Part shown: positions 19,982 to 29,214 of the stretch, piece after piece | Layout of the letters: every line of letters starts with the position of its first letter | Numbering within the stretch: the stretch's first letter is position 1 | Source of the DNA: Solicola gregarius | GTDB lineage: Bacteria; Actinomycetota; Actinomycetes; Propionibacteriales; Nocardioidaceae | Reading direction: 5' to 3' | Assembly (NCBI RefSeq): GCF_025790165.1 | Contig: NZ_CP094970.1 | Location: 1,612,001-1,676,000 of the forward strand | Length of the DNA: 64,000 bases | Made by a program: the position numbers and the translations under genes | Notes under the pieces: model-generated | The model's database searches: none | What the model saw: the letters and a program-made list of their open reading frames with translations, nothing else | What the model was told of the DNA's origin: nothing

Positions 19982-21367
19982 ATGACCGCCGTCCAGGCCA
20001 GTCGAGACGCACAGCTCCCACCCGGCCCGAAGCTGCCATGGTTCGTGCAGACGATCGCACTGATGCGCGCACGCACCAGATTCGTCCCGGCGATGCACCG
20101 ACGTTACGGCGACCTGTTCACCCTGCGGGTGCCGCCGGGCGGCCGGGCGCTGGTCTTCCTCAACCGGCCCGAGCACATCAAGCAGGTCTTCGCCGGAGAC
20201 CCGACGACCTTCCACGCCGGCGAAGGCAATGCGATCCTCGGCCCGGTCATGGGCGAGCACTCGGTGCTGCTGACCGACGAGGACGTGCACATGCGCGCCC
20301 GCAAGCTGCTGATGCCCGCGTTCAACGGCGCGGCGCTGCGCTCGTACGAGGCGCTCGTCGCGTCGCTCGCCAAGCGCGAGGTCGACACCTGGGAGTCGGG
20401 TCAGACACTGGTCACTCTCGACCGGATGAACGCACTCACCCTCGAGATCATCATGCAGGTCGTCTTCGGCGTCACCGACGAGCGCCGGCTCGCGGAGCTG
20501 CGCCCACTCGTCAACCGCACCGTCAACATCGGCCCGCTCATCCTGCTCGGCTGGGCGTACCCGCAGCTGCAGAAGCGGCGTCCGTGGTCGGCGTACCTCG
20601 CCAACCAGACGGCGTTGAACGAGGTGCTGTACGCAGAGATCGCCGAGCGGCGCCGCGCCACGGACCTCGCCGAGCGAAGCGACGTGCTGTCTCGGTTGCT
20701 GCTGGTCGGCGCCGACGGTGACGCCGACCACGAGCCATCGAGCGGCGAGGAGAGAGCGAGGAACGAGCGGGTCGACGAGCGCGACCAGAGGGCACTGAGC
20801 GACGCCGAACTGCGCGACCAGTTGGTCACGTTGCTGCTCGCCGGACACGAGACGACGGCATCGGCGCTTTCGTGGACGATCCATGAGCTCGCGATGAACC
20901 GCGACGTGCAGCGACGGGCGCGTACCGCCGCCGACAACGGCGACCTGAAGTATCTGGAGGCAGTGCTCAAGGAGGGCATGCGCGTGCACCCGATCATCGA
21001 CCAGGTCGCACGGATGCTGACCGAGGACACCACCGTGGCCGGCAGCCGACTGCCGGCGGGCACGACCGTGACACCGTCGATCCGGCTCGCGCATCTGCGC
21101 GAACAGAACCACCCCGACCCGTACCGGTTCCGGCCCGAGCGGTTCCTCGACAATGAGATCGCACCGAACACGTGGCTGCCGTTCGGTGGCGGCGTGCGGC
21201 GCTGCATCGGGGCGGGATTCTCACTGATGGAAGGCACCGCCGTTCTGCGCGAAGTGCTGCAGCGCTATGAATTGACCATGACGGAACGCAAACCGGAACG
21301 TACGAGGATCCGCAACATCACCTGCGTGCCGAAGGGCAAGGCGCGGGTCGTCGTGACTGCCCGGTGA
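19982..21367 (+). CDS. Cytochrome P450 (second of a tandem pair) with an in-frame repeat insertion
   Basis: A 461-residue P450 with AGHETTA, EGMR and FGGGVRRCIGAG motifs, paralogous to the preceding gene. The ATG follows AGGAGG by 5 bases. Relative to its neighbour it has a 19-residue insertion ([19 protein letters not shown]) between HEP and LSDAELRDQ, just before the I-helix. Most of the inserted DNA is a 45-bp dispersed repeat also found between grpE and dnaJ. Position before the I-helix is usually a surface loop, so the enzyme may tolerate it. Confidence 0.95.
   Translation: MTAVQASRDAQLPPGPKLPWFVQTIALMRARTRFVPAMHRRYGDLFTLRVPPGGRALVFLNRPEHIKQVFAGDPTTFHAGEGNAILGPVMGEHSVLLTDEDVHMRARKLLMPAFNGAALRSYEALVASLAKREVDTWESGQTLVTLDRMNALTLEIIMQVVFGVTDERRLAELRPLVNRTVNIGPLILLGWAYPQLQKRRPWSAYLANQTALNEVLYAEIAERRRATDLAERSDVLSRLLLVGADGDADHEPSSGEERARNERVDERDQRALSDAELRDQLVTLLLAGHETTASALSWTIHELAMNRDVQRRARTAADNGDLKYLEAVLKEGMRVHPIIDQVARMLTEDTTVAGSRLPAGTTVTPSIRLAHLREQNHPDPYRFRPERFLDNEIAPNTWLPFGGGVRRCIGAGFSLMEGTAVLREVLQRYELTMTERKPERTRIRNITCVPKGKARVVVTAR
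20738..20794 (+). repeat. 57-bp insertion carrying a dispersed 45-bp repeat inside a P450 gene
   Basis: Bases 20744-20788 are identical over 45 bp to the reverse complement of 61089-61133 in the grpE-dnaJ gap. The insertion keeps the frame and is absent from the neighbouring paralogous P450, which reads HEP-LSDAELRDQ without interruption. This is similar in principle to coding-sequence insertions of palindromic elements known in Rickettsia. Confidence 0.9.
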
Positions 21368-22359
21368 GCGGGCGCGACCGGCCGACGATGCGGGCAGCGC
21401 AGATCACCCGACTCGAAGGGCCGAGTGCCGTGGAGGTCGGCGAGGTCGCCGAGCCAACGCCTGGCGACGGCCAGGTGCTCATCGACGTACACGCTTCTGG
21501 TGTCTCCTTTCCGGAGCTGCTGCAGACGCGCGGGCTATACCAGCTCAAGCCGCCGCTGCCGTTCGTACCGGGCTCGGAGATCGCAGGCTCCGTTGTCGAC
21601 TCGCCGTCCGACTCGGGTCTCGCGGCCGGGGATCGGGTCGCGGCGTTCCCGCTGCTCGGTGGGTTCGCCGAGCGAGTAGTCGCATCGGTCGACATGGTCT
21701 TCAAGCTGCCCGACGCACTCTCGTACGAGCAGGGCGCCGCGCTACCGCTCAACTACCTCACCGCACACTTCGCCCTGCTGCGCCGCGGACAGCTGACCCC
21801 GGGCGACAGCGTGCTCGTGCACGGTGCCGCCGGCGGCATCGGCACCGCTTCGATCCAGGTCGCCAAGGCGTTCGGCGCCGGACAGGTCATCGCGGTGACA
21901 TCGACCGATGCGAAGTCGCGCGTCGCGCTCGACGCCGGCGCCGACGACGCCGTTTCCGCCGACGGCTTCAAGGACGCGGTCAAGGACCTGACGGACGGCA
22001 AAGGCGTCGACATCGTCGTCGACCCGGTCGGCGGCGACCGATTCACCGACTCACTGCGCTCGCTCGCACCGAACGGTCGGGTCCTGGTGATCGGCTTCAC
22101 CGCCGGCGAGATCCCCACGGTCAAGGTGAACCGACTGCTGCTCAACAACACCGACGTACGCGGCGTCGGGTGGGGCGCCTTCGTGCTCCAACAACCCGGG
22201 TACGTGGCGGCGCAGTGGGCTGAGCTGGTGCCACACATCGAGTCCGGCGCACTCGTACCCCCGATCGGCGCGACGTACCCGCTCGACTCGGTCGCCGATG
22301 CACTGGCCGAGCTCGACGAGCGCCGCGCGACCGGGAAGGTCGTGCTCAGCGTGCGTTGA
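21364..22359 (+). CDS. Zinc-independent NADPH:quinone oxidoreductase-type alcohol dehydrogenase superfamily protein
   Basis: A 331-residue medium-chain reductase of the quinone oxidoreductase/zeta-crystallin branch. The NADPH-binding loop is HGAAGGIGTASIQ near residues 155-167, and no catalytic zinc ligands are seen. The GTG overlapping the P450 stop is used; MRAAQITRLEG eight codons in is the conserved family N-terminus and may be the real start. As last gene of the TetR-linked oxidative operon it probably reduces a quinone, enone or other product of the monooxygenase/P450 steps. Confidence 0.9.
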   Translation: MSGRDRPTMRAAQITRLEGPSAVEVGEVAEPTPGDGQVLIDVHASGVSFPELLQTRGLYQLKPPLPFVPGSEIAGSVVDSPSDSGLAAGDRVAAFPLLGGFAERVVASVDMVFKLPDALSYEQGAALPLNYLTAHFALLRRGQLTPGDSVLVHGAAGGIGTASIQVAKAFGAGQVIAVTSTDAKSRVALDAGADDAVSADGFKDAVKDLTDGKGVDIVVDPVGGDRFTDSLRSLAPNGRVLVIGFTAGEIPTVKVNRLLLNNTDVRGVGWGAFVLQQPGYVAAQWAELVPHIESGALVPPIGATYPLDSVADALAELDERRATGKVVLSVR

Positions 22360-22422
22360 GCGGGCGTGTTCGCGCGCGCCGGATGCCGCAGCCAAGACGG
22401 GCATGACACGCAAAGCAGCTGA

Positions 22423-22438
22423 CTGACTGTACAGTTAG
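22423..22438. promoter_or_regulatory. Palindrome around ACTGTACAGT upstream of the Rieske gene
   Basis: A 16-bp quasi-dyad (CTGACTGTACAGTTAG) with a perfect 10-bp core, ending 3 bases before the Rieske ATG. The half-site TGACTG recurs in the dyad before the TetR gene at 25634, so the same repressor may bind both. Confidence 0.5.
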
Positions 22439-22441
22439 CGA

Positions 22442-23569
22442 ATGGACAGTGCGATCCGGAAGACCTTGCCCGGGGTGTCCTATCACTCCGATGAGACGTA
22501 CGACATCGACAAGGAGCGGGTGTTCTACCGCAACTGGGTGTACGTCGGTCGCGCTGAACGGGTCGCTAAGCCCGGCGCCTGGCTGCGCGTGGAGATCGCC
22601 GAGGAGAGCATCCTGATCGTTCGAGGTAAGGACGACCAGGTCCGCGGCTTCTACAACGTCTGTCGGCACCGGGGCTCGCGGATCTGCGATGACGCAAGCG
22701 GCGAGGTCCGCACCCACCTGCGTTGCCCGTACCACGCGTGGGGCTATGCACTCGATGGGACGCTGGCGATAACCCCGATGATCGAGAAGGACGAGATCGA
22801 CCGGGAGTCGACGTCACTGTGGCCGGTCCACGTCGAGGTCTGGGAAGGGTTCGTCTTCGTCAATCTCTCCCGCGAGGAGCCGCGGTCGCTACGCGAGCAC
22901 CTCGCCGACCAGCAGGACGACCCGCTGGGGCTAGCGCGGTTCGGGCTTGCAGACCTGCGCATCGGCCACATCTCGGTCAACGACGTCCAGGCCAACTGGA
23001 AGATCGTCATCGAGAACTACAACGAGTGCCTACATTGTCCGACGATCCACCCTGAGCTCGTCGCCGCCGTGCCCGCGTACAGAAAGGGAAACATCTTCGA
23101 GAACGACCGCCACGACGGTGGCGTCTCCTTGGCCGATGGTCGTACCGCGATCGTCGACGACCCCCGGCTCCGGCTGCCGCTCCTGCCGGGGTTCAAGAAG
23201 GACGGTGACCCGGAGGCCTACTACGGAGCCGGCGTCTACCCGACGATGTTCCTCGATGTCGACGGGTCCAGCTGCCTGACCACCGCGGTCTTCCCGACCG
23301 GCCCGCGGAGCTGCCGGCTGGTGACGGAGTACCTGTTCAGCTCCGAGGCGCTGGCCGACCCCGACTTCGACCCCTCGCCGATAGTGGAGTTCAACGAACG
23401 GGTGACCCACCAGGACAACGAGGCGTGCGAGCGCGTCCAACGCGGCGTGACCTCACGGGCGTTCGATCACGGCGTCTTCCCGGCCAAGGACTCCTGGGTC
23501 CACGGTTTCGACCAGCGGTACCTGCGCGACCTCGAGGACGACCCTAGCGTCGAGCGCCAAGACGCCTGA
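22442..23569 (+). CDS. Rieske non-haem iron oxygenase, quaternary-amine type
   Basis: A 375-residue oxygenase subunit. The Rieske cluster ligands are C74/H76 (VCRHRG) and C95/H98 (CPYHAW); the mononuclear iron site is in ENYNECLHCPTIHPE with H199 and H204. The bridging position just before the first iron His is Glu (E196), as in the carnitine monooxygenase CntA and glycine-betaine-type oxygenases, where most Rieske oxygenases use Asp. Length is close to CntA (about 370). It likely hydroxylates an N-methyl or C-N carbon, releasing an amine or aldehyde. No reductase partner is encoded in the cluster. The final 117 bases overlap the convergent acyl-CoA synthetase gene. Confidence 0.88.
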   Translation: MDSAIRKTLPGVSYHSDETYDIDKERVFYRNWVYVGRAERVAKPGAWLRVEIAEESILIVRGKDDQVRGFYNVCRHRGSRICDDASGEVRTHLRCPYHAWGYALDGTLAITPMIEKDEIDRESTSLWPVHVEVWEGFVFVNLSREEPRSLREHLADQQDDPLGLARFGLADLRIGHISVNDVQANWKIVIENYNECLHCPTIHPELVAAVPAYRKGNIFENDRHDGGVSLADGRTAIVDDPRLRLPLLPGFKKDGDPEAYYGAGVYPTMFLDVDGSSCLTTAVFPTGPRSCRLVTEYLFSSEALADPDFDPSPIVEFNERVTHQDNEACERVQRGVTSRAFDHGVFPAKDSWVHGFDQRYLRDLEDDPSVERQDA

Positions 23570-25612
23570 CTGGCCGGCCAGCACCGGGTTGAGCTCCAGC
23601 TCCGCGACCTCGGGATGTGCCGAAGCGAGCAGCGAAACCCTGGCGACGAGTTCGGCGAGCGCGTCCAAGTCGACCGCCGGTCGGCCCCGAGCGCCGAGGA
23701 GCAGCGGGGCACCCCGCAGGGACAGCAGGAGTCTGCGGGCGGCTGCAGGCGACGTGGGCGCAATCGCGCATGCGGTGTCGGCGAGCACCTCGGCGAAGAT
23801 CCCACCCAACCCGACCAGTACGACCGGGCCGAACTTCGGGTCACGGACGCTGCCCACGATGAGCTCCACGCCGTCGGTGAGGTCAGCCATCTCCTCGACG
23901 GAGACGGTCGGCGGTGCTAGTCGCGCCATCAGGTCGTCGTACGCCGTCCGAGCGGCGTCGCGGTCGGCCACCCCGAGGACCACGCCGCCTCCCTCGGACT
24001 TGTGCGACCGGCCGGTTGCCTTCATGGCGATGGGGAAACGCAAGTCCGCTAGCGCGGCCTCGAAACCGGCCGCGTCGGTCACCGACACTGCGGCCGGGAA
24101 GGCGATCCCGGCTTCGACGAAGAGTGCTCGCGCCGCGTCGTACGACGTGTCGGTGACCGGCGCCGCATTGACCGGCAAGGGCTCGGCGAGCCCGGCCGAC
24201 TCGTGCTCGACGAGCCCAGCCAGCACGGCACACGCGCGATCGACGTCTCGGTACACTGGGATGCCCGCGGCCCGCAGCGCCTCGGCGGACGGGCTGTCAG
24301 GGTAGATCGTGTGCACGACCAGCGGCTTGCTCTGTGCCGCAACCGTCGCCGCAACCTGCGCGACCGCTGCGAGCTCCGGTTCGGTCAGGTTGGACTGCTC
24401 GGTCGAGTAGCCGCCGAAGAACCCGGTGAGCAGTACGCCGTCGACCTGATCCGATGGCAGCAAGAGTGCCACCCCGCGGGCATAGCTCGCGGCGTCCTGC
24501 TCGCCGGCCCCGGCGAGGTCGACGGGGTTGGCGACCGCCGCCCGCGCCCACAGCGCCGCCCTGAGCTCGGTCACCAGCTCACCGGTCAGCTCGGGGGTGC
24601 GCATCCCGGCCGCGGCAAGCGCATCGGCGGCCACCGCGCCGTGCCCTCCCCCATCGGTCAGCACGGCGACCCGATCACCGGACATCCGGCGCGGCGAGCG
24701 CAGCGCTTCCAGCTGGTCGGCCAGCTGGGTCGGATGCTCCACGCGCCGGGCACCGACTGCCGCACAGGCTGCATCGAGCACCATCGCTGCACTGGTCAGT
24801 GAGCCCGTATGGGACACCGCACTGCGAATCGCCGCTTCGGTACGCCCGGGCGCGAGCAGCACCAGCGGCTTGCCGGCGTCCCGCAACGCACGGGCGGCAT
24901 CGAGAAAGCCTCGACCGTCCACGACGTCCTCGGTGTAGACCGCGACTGCCCGGGTCCCGTTGTGATCGATACACGCGTACAGGAAGTCGACGAGCCCCAG
25001 ATCTGCCTGGTTGCCGAGTGAGACGAACCGGGAGACTCCCAAGCCGCGTTCCGCCAGCAGCCCCGCGAGGTCGAGTACGAGGTTGCCGCTCTGGCTGAGG
25101 ACGGCGACGTCCCCGGCGGGCAGCGTCGCGTGTGCCAGCTGGAGCCCGGTCGAGGTGTCGACGACGCCGAGGCAGTTCGGGCCGACCAGCACTGCGCCCG
25201 CGTCGCGCGCGACCGCAAGCGCTTCGGCCTCGATCCGAGCCCCCTCCGTACCCGCCTCCGAAAGTCCCGCGGTGATCCCCACGATCGCCCGAGCTCCGGC
25301 TGCGACGGCGTCGGTCACTGCGGCGACGAAGCCGCTTGCCGGCACGCAGAGCACCGCCAGGTCGATGCGTACATCGTGCGCCGCGGCAGCAGCCCGGGGC
25401 GAGACGTAGGTCGGCTGGTCGAGGACCTCACGCGCGTGCCGGTTGATGAGGAGGATCGTGCGGTCACCGGGTGAGGCCAGTGCGCGTTGGCTGAGGATGT
25501 GCCCCCACTTGGCGGAGTCGGGGCTGGCACCGACGATCGCGACCGTCCGGGGCGCGAAGAGGGCACCCAACGACACCTGTGCTGACGCACCCGGCGGCCC
25601 TTGACGCCTCAC
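23453..25612 (-). CDS. NDP-forming acyl-CoA synthetase (ACS/Pat-like fused alpha-beta)
   Basis: A 719-residue protein with the order CoA-binding Rossmann domain (TVAIVGASPDSAKWGH, residue 23 on), succinyl-CoA-ligase-like domains (HTGSLTS with the phosphohistidine) and a C-terminal ATP-grasp domain (PIAMKATGRSHKSEGGGV). It makes acyl-CoA from a carboxylate with ATP or GTP giving ADP/GDP, so would activate an acid from the cluster's pathway. No N-acetyltransferase domain is present. GTG start; the gene faces tetR across a 69-bp gap with a dyad. Its last 39 codons lie antisense to the Rieske gene. Confidence 0.88.
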   Translation of the reverse strand: MRRQGPPGASAQVSLGALFAPRTVAIVGASPDSAKWGHILSQRALASPGDRTILLINRHAREVLDQPTYVSPRAAAAAHDVRIDLAVLCVPASGFVAAVTDAVAAGARAIVGITAGLSEAGTEGARIEAEALAVARDAGAVLVGPNCLGVVDTSTGLQLAHATLPAGDVAVLSQSGNLVLDLAGLLAERGLGVSRFVSLGNQADLGLVDFLYACIDHNGTRAVAVYTEDVVDGRGFLDAARALRDAGKPLVLLAPGRTEAAIRSAVSHTGSLTSAAMVLDAACAAVGARRVEHPTQLADQLEALRSPRRMSGDRVAVLTDGGGHGAVAADALAAAGMRTPELTGELVTELRAALWARAAVANPVDLAGAGEQDAASYARGVALLLPSDQVDGVLLTGFFGGYSTEQSNLTEPELAAVAQVAATVAAQSKPLVVHTIYPDSPSAEALRAAGIPVYRDVDRACAVLAGLVEHESAGLAEPLPVNAAPVTDTSYDAARALFVEAGIAFPAAVSVTDAAGFEAALADLRFPIAMKATGRSHKSEGGGVVLGVADRDAARTAYDDLMARLAPPTVSVEEMADLTDGVELIVGSVRDPKFGPVVLVGLGGIFAEVLADTACAIAPTSPAAARRLLLSLRGAPLLLGARGRPAVDLDALAELVARVSLLASAHPEVAELELNPVLAGQSGVLALDARVVLEVAQVPLVETVDPGVLGREDAVIERP

Positions 25613-25633
25613 GCGCCCGACCGTACCATCAGC

Positions 25634-25651
25634 TGACTGACTAAGCAGTCA
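25634..25651. promoter_or_regulatory. Operator-like dyad TGACTG-N6-CAGTCA
   Basis: Perfect 6-bp arms in the divergent gap between the acyl-CoA synthetase and tetR genes. The half-site matches the dyad before the Rieske gene. Fits autoregulation and control of both transcripts by the adjacent TetR protein. Confidence 0.55.
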
Positions 25652-25681
25652 ATTTGATCGGTCGATTCATGCGGGGGTCGG

Positions 25682-26356
25682 GTGGCGAACAGCGCAAAGG
25701 CTCCTACGAACCAGCGCCGGCAAGCGGCCGCGGATGCCCGCGGGCAGATCCTCGCCGCCGCGGCCGAGCGGATCGTCCGCGACGGCCTGGCGCAGGTTCG
25801 GATGGCCTCGATCGCACGCACGGCGGGTGTGTCGACCGGCCTGCTCCACTACCACTTCGACACCAAGGAGCAACTCTTCGGCGAGGTGCTCACCTACTCT
25901 CACGATGTCTCGGCCGAGCTCAACCGGCATGCGATGGCCAACGCGGGCGCGAACCCCGCAGAGCGGCTGTCCTCGTTCCTCGACCGGTGCCTGCCCAGCG
26001 ACCGCCAGCGCGCGGACGAATGGTTGCTCTGGCAGGAACTGGCGCTGCTCTGCATCCGCGACCGCCACCTCGCCAAGGTGAGTGCGAACCTCTACGAGGA
26101 CCTGTACGCGACCGTCGCCGACATCGTCCGCGAGGGTGTGGCGGCCGGAGTCTTCGACACCGCGCTCGACCCACGGTTCGTGGCCGAGACTGCGGTCGCC
26201 CTCACCGACGGGATCGGCGCGCGGGTCTTGGCGAGAGAACCGGACCTCGGAGTCGAGAAGGCCCGCGCCGCGATCGCCACCGCGGTCGGAGTTCTGGTCG
26301 GACACGACGGACCGCTTCCGGCCACGCCGTCCCTCGAAGGCGGAACCAAGGCATGA
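25682..26356 (+). CDS. TetR-family regulator (BetI-like size and context)
   Basis: A 224-residue TetR protein with helix-turn-helix MASIARTAGVSTGLLHYHFDTKEQLF near residues 42-66. GTG start with a GGGGG-containing leader. Its stop overlaps the ATG of the transporter binding-protein gene, so the regulator is co-translated with the uptake operon it probably controls. Induction by the transported amine or its CoA ester is plausible; not shown by sequence. Confidence 0.9.
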   Translation: MANSAKAPTNQRRQAAADARGQILAAAAERIVRDGLAQVRMASIARTAGVSTGLLHYHFDTKEQLFGEVLTYSHDVSAELNRHAMANAGANPAERLSSFLDRCLPSDRQRADEWLLWQELALLCIRDRHLAKVSANLYEDLYATVADIVREGVAAGVFDTALDPRFVAETAVALTDGIGARVLAREPDLGVEKARAAIATAVGVLVGHDGPLPATPSLEGGTKA

Positions 26357-27495
26357 ACCTCCGGCCCGATCTCGAGGTACCCCGGCCATCACGGCGGAGC
26401 CTCCTGACCGGTGCCTTGGCGTTGGGCGCGTCGTTTGCGCTGCCCGGCTGCGCCTACATCCGCGACGATGCCCCCACCGACGCTCCACTCCCACCCTCGG
26501 CCAAGGCCGAGATCGACGGCGACCTCGTCTATTTCAACTGGGCCGACTACCTCGCTCCGAGCGTCGTCAAGGGCTTCCAGAAGGAGTACGGCGTCGAGGT
26601 CATCGAATCCAACTACGACTCGATGGAGGGCATGTACGCCAAGCTCGCGGCCGGTAACCAGTACGACATCGTCTTCCCGATCGCCAAGTGGGTCGTCAAG
26701 CTCCGCCAGGAAGGCAAGCTCCGCTCCATCGACCCGGCCGAGCTGGAGAATGCCGACCAGGTCTTCTACTCCGGTTCCTACTTCAACGACCCCTGGTACG
26801 ACCCGGGGTCGAAGGTCTCGGTCCCGTTCACCGTCTACAAGACCGGCATCGGCTGGCGCACCGACAAGGTGTCCTCGATGACCAACAGCTGGAAGGACCT
26901 GTGGAACGACGAGGCGCGCGGTCGCATCTTCACCCTCGATGACCAGGACGAAGCGCTCGGCATGGCCGCATTGCTCCTCGGCTACGACGTGAACACGGCC
27001 GCGACGTCAGAACTCGACGAGATCAAGGACCTGCTGCTCAGCCAGAAGGAGTACCTCCGCGCCTACTCCTCCGACGACATCAACAACATGACCAGCGGGG
27101 ACGCTTGGATCCACCATATGTGGAGCGGCGACTTCCTCTACCTCCGCGAGGCGTTGGCCGACGACCCGACGAGCTTCGACTTCCAGGCGCCCGATGAGGG
27201 CGTCCCGATCAACTCCGACACCTACGCGATCCCCGAGAACGCTCGGCACCCCGGCACCGCGATGCTGTTCATCGACTACCTACTGCGGCCCGAGAACGCT
27301 ATCGAGAACATGAACTACCTCTTCTACCCGTTCCCGGTGAAGGACGCGCTTCCGGCGTTCGCCGACCTCGCTAAGAGCGTGCCGGCCTGCAACGTAGAGG
27401 TCTCCGACCTGGAGAACGAGAACGTCTTCCGCCTCCTCGCCACCGACGAGGTCCAGCGCCGAGCGGCCGTGTGGACCGAGGTAAAGGCGGGCTGA
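26353..27495 (+). CDS. PotD-like substrate-binding lipoprotein of a polyamine-type ABC transporter
   Basis: A 380-residue extracellular binding protein. Twin Arg at residues 14-15 and a lipobox L-P-G-C (Cys33) indicate export and lipid anchoring, possibly by the Tat route. The mature part follows PotD/PotF folds (DLVYFNWADYLAPSVVKGFQKEYGVEV near residue 58; YDIVFPIAKW). Such proteins bind spermidine, putrescine and also other cationic amines. Given the Rieske and CaiD-like genes in the cluster, a quaternary ammonium substrate is my inference. Confidence 0.88.
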   Translation: MNLRPDLEVPRPSRRSLLTGALALGASFALPGCAYIRDDAPTDAPLPPSAKAEIDGDLVYFNWADYLAPSVVKGFQKEYGVEVIESNYDSMEGMYAKLAAGNQYDIVFPIAKWVVKLRQEGKLRSIDPAELENADQVFYSGSYFNDPWYDPGSKVSVPFTVYKTGIGWRTDKVSSMTNSWKDLWNDEARGRIFTLDDQDEALGMAALLLGYDVNTAATSELDEIKDLLLSQKEYLRAYSSDDINNMTSGDAWIHHMWSGDFLYLREALADDPTSFDFQAPDEGVPINSDTYAIPENARHPGTAMLFIDYLLRPENAIENMNYLFYPFPVKDALPAFADLAKSVPACNVEVSDLENENVFRLLATDEVQRRAAVWTEVKAG

Positions 27496-27496
27496 G

Positions 27497-28378
27497 ATGA
27501 CAGCCGGCCAGGAAGTCGCGAAGCGCCCGCGGTCTGCTCAGCGCACGTCGCTGTGGGGTTGGCTGCTCGCTCTGCCGACCGCCTGGATGGTGGTGTTCTT
27601 CGTCTCCAGCATGGTGATCATCGTGCTCCTTTCCTTCGGGCGCACCACGAACGACGGCTATCCGGCATTCGCCACCAGTACCGCCAATTACCGGGCCATC
27701 TGGAACGAGGTCTACCTCGAGCTTCTCCTGCGTTCCCTTGCGTACGCCGTCGCGACGGTCATCATCTCGGCGCTGATCGCGTACCCGGTCGCGTACGCGA
27801 TCGCCCTCCACGGAGGCCGCTACAAGAACGTCCTGATCGCGGCGATCGTGGTCCCGTTCTTCGCCAGCTATCTGGTCCGCATGTACGCGTGGAAGGCGCT
27901 ACTCTCCGACGACGGCCTGGTCAACAGCGGCCTGCGTCGTTCCGGACTCAGCGACGGCATCACCTTCCTCAACACCTCTGGGGCGGTGATCGCCGGCCTG
28001 GTCTACGGCTTCGTCGTTTTCATGATCCTGCCGGTTTACGCCTCCCTCGAGCGGCTCGACAAGTCGCTCATCGAGGCCGGCAAGGACCTCTACCACAGCC
28101 CGGTCCGCACCTTCTTCAGCGTGACGCTGCCGGCGACGCGCGCCGGTCTGTACGGCGGGGTGCTGCTGGTCTTCCTGCCGGCACTCGGCGATTTCGTCAG
28201 CGCGCAACTGCTAGGCGGTGCCAACACCTACATGATGGGCAACCTCGTCCAGCAGCAGTTCACCGAAGGGCAGAACTGGCCGCTGGGCTCCGCACTCACA
28301 GTCGGCCTGATGGCCGCCCTGACCATCCTGATGGTGGCCTACCTACGCGGGACCTCGACCCGTGGTCGGGAGATCTGA
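27497..28378 (+). CDS. ABC transporter permease, PotB type
   Basis: A 293-residue inner-membrane permease with about six hydrophobic segments. The EAA loop that contacts the ATPase reads IEAGKDLYHSPVRTFFSVTLP near residues 190-210. ATG one base after the upstream stop; the stop forms TGATG with the next gene. Confidence 0.92.
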   Translation: MTAGQEVAKRPRSAQRTSLWGWLLALPTAWMVVFFVSSMVIIVLLSFGRTTNDGYPAFATSTANYRAIWNEVYLELLLRSLAYAVATVIISALIAYPVAYAIALHGGRYKNVLIAAIVVPFFASYLVRMYAWKALLSDDGLVNSGLRRSGLSDGITFLNTSGAVIAGLVYGFVVFMILPVYASLERLDKSLIEAGKDLYHSPVRTFFSVTLPATRAGLYGGVLLVFLPALGDFVSAQLLGGANTYMMGNLVQQQFTEGQNWPLGSALTVGLMAALTILMVAYLRGTSTRGREI

Positions 28379-29214
28379 TGGCCCGCGCACGCAAACTGGA
28401 GCGGAAGCCGCCTTTCGCCGTCGGCATGACGGTGATCTTCTTCGCCTGGCTCTATCTGCCGATCCTGGCCGTTGCCCTGTTCAGCTTCAACGACAAGAAG
28501 TCGCTCTCCTCGTTCGGTGGCTTCAGCCTGCGCTGGTATGACGACCTGGTCCACAACGACGCCCTGCTCGACTCCCTGGTGGCAAGTCTGAAGATCGCCA
28601 CCGTCGCCACGCTCGGCTCACTCCTGCTCGGGACCATGCTGGCGCTCGGCCTCGAGCGGGTGAGGTCGCGACGCGGCCGGGTCATCGGCACAATCACGCT
28701 GCTCCCGCTCGTTACCCCGGAGATCGTGACCGGCGTAGCGGCGTTGCTGCTGTTCACCGGTATCGGACTCAAGCTCTCGCTCACCACCGTGATCCTCGCC
28801 GAGATCACGTTCTCGATCGCCTACGTGACCGTGATCGTGCGCGGGCGCCTGGTCGGCATCGCCGGCGAGGTCGAGGAGGCCGCGCGTGACCTGGGCTGCA
28901 CGCCGTTCCAGGCCGTGCGGCTGGTGACGCTGCCCAGCCTCATCCCGGCTCTGGTCGGCGCGGGGCTGCTCGTTTTCGCGCTGGTCTTCGACGACTTCGT
29001 ACTCGCGTTCTTCACTACCGGGGTCGACCCGCAGCCGCTACCAGTGCGCGTCTACTCCTCGATCCGCTTCGGGGTATCCCCCGCCATCAATGCCATCGGC
29101 ACGCTGATGCTCGTCGCCTCAGCCCTGCTGATCGCCGCCGGCCTGTGGATCCCGCGCCTGTTCAACCGCGACACGTCCAGCCTCGACCTGATCACGGGAG
29201 GTGACCGAAAGTGA
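28378..29214 (+). CDS. ABC transporter permease, PotC type
   Basis: A 278-residue permease and partner of the preceding one. It shows the family N-terminus (YLPILAVALFSFND), about six membrane segments and the EAA loop EEAARDLGCTPFQAVRLVTLP near residues 165-185. The start overlaps the PotB-like stop and the stop overlaps the ATPase start, so the four transporter parts are made together. Confidence 0.92.
   Translation: MARARKLERKPPFAVGMTVIFFAWLYLPILAVALFSFNDKKSLSSFGGFSLRWYDDLVHNDALLDSLVASLKIATVATLGSLLLGTMLALGLERVRSRRGRVIGTITLLPLVTPEIVTGVAALLLFTGIGLKLSLTTVILAEITFSIAYVTVIVRGRLVGIAGEVEEAARDLGCTPFQAVRLVTLPSLIPALVGAGLLVFALVFDDFVLAFFTTGVDPQPLPVRVYSSIRFGVSPAINAIGTLMLVASALLIAAGLWIPRLFNRDTSSLDLITGGDRK

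Noticed and set aside
18614-21112. Minus-strand reading frame of 832 codons opposite the two P450 genes
   Set aside because: It repeats the same His/Arg-rich pattern twice because it is the antisense of duplicated P450 genes.
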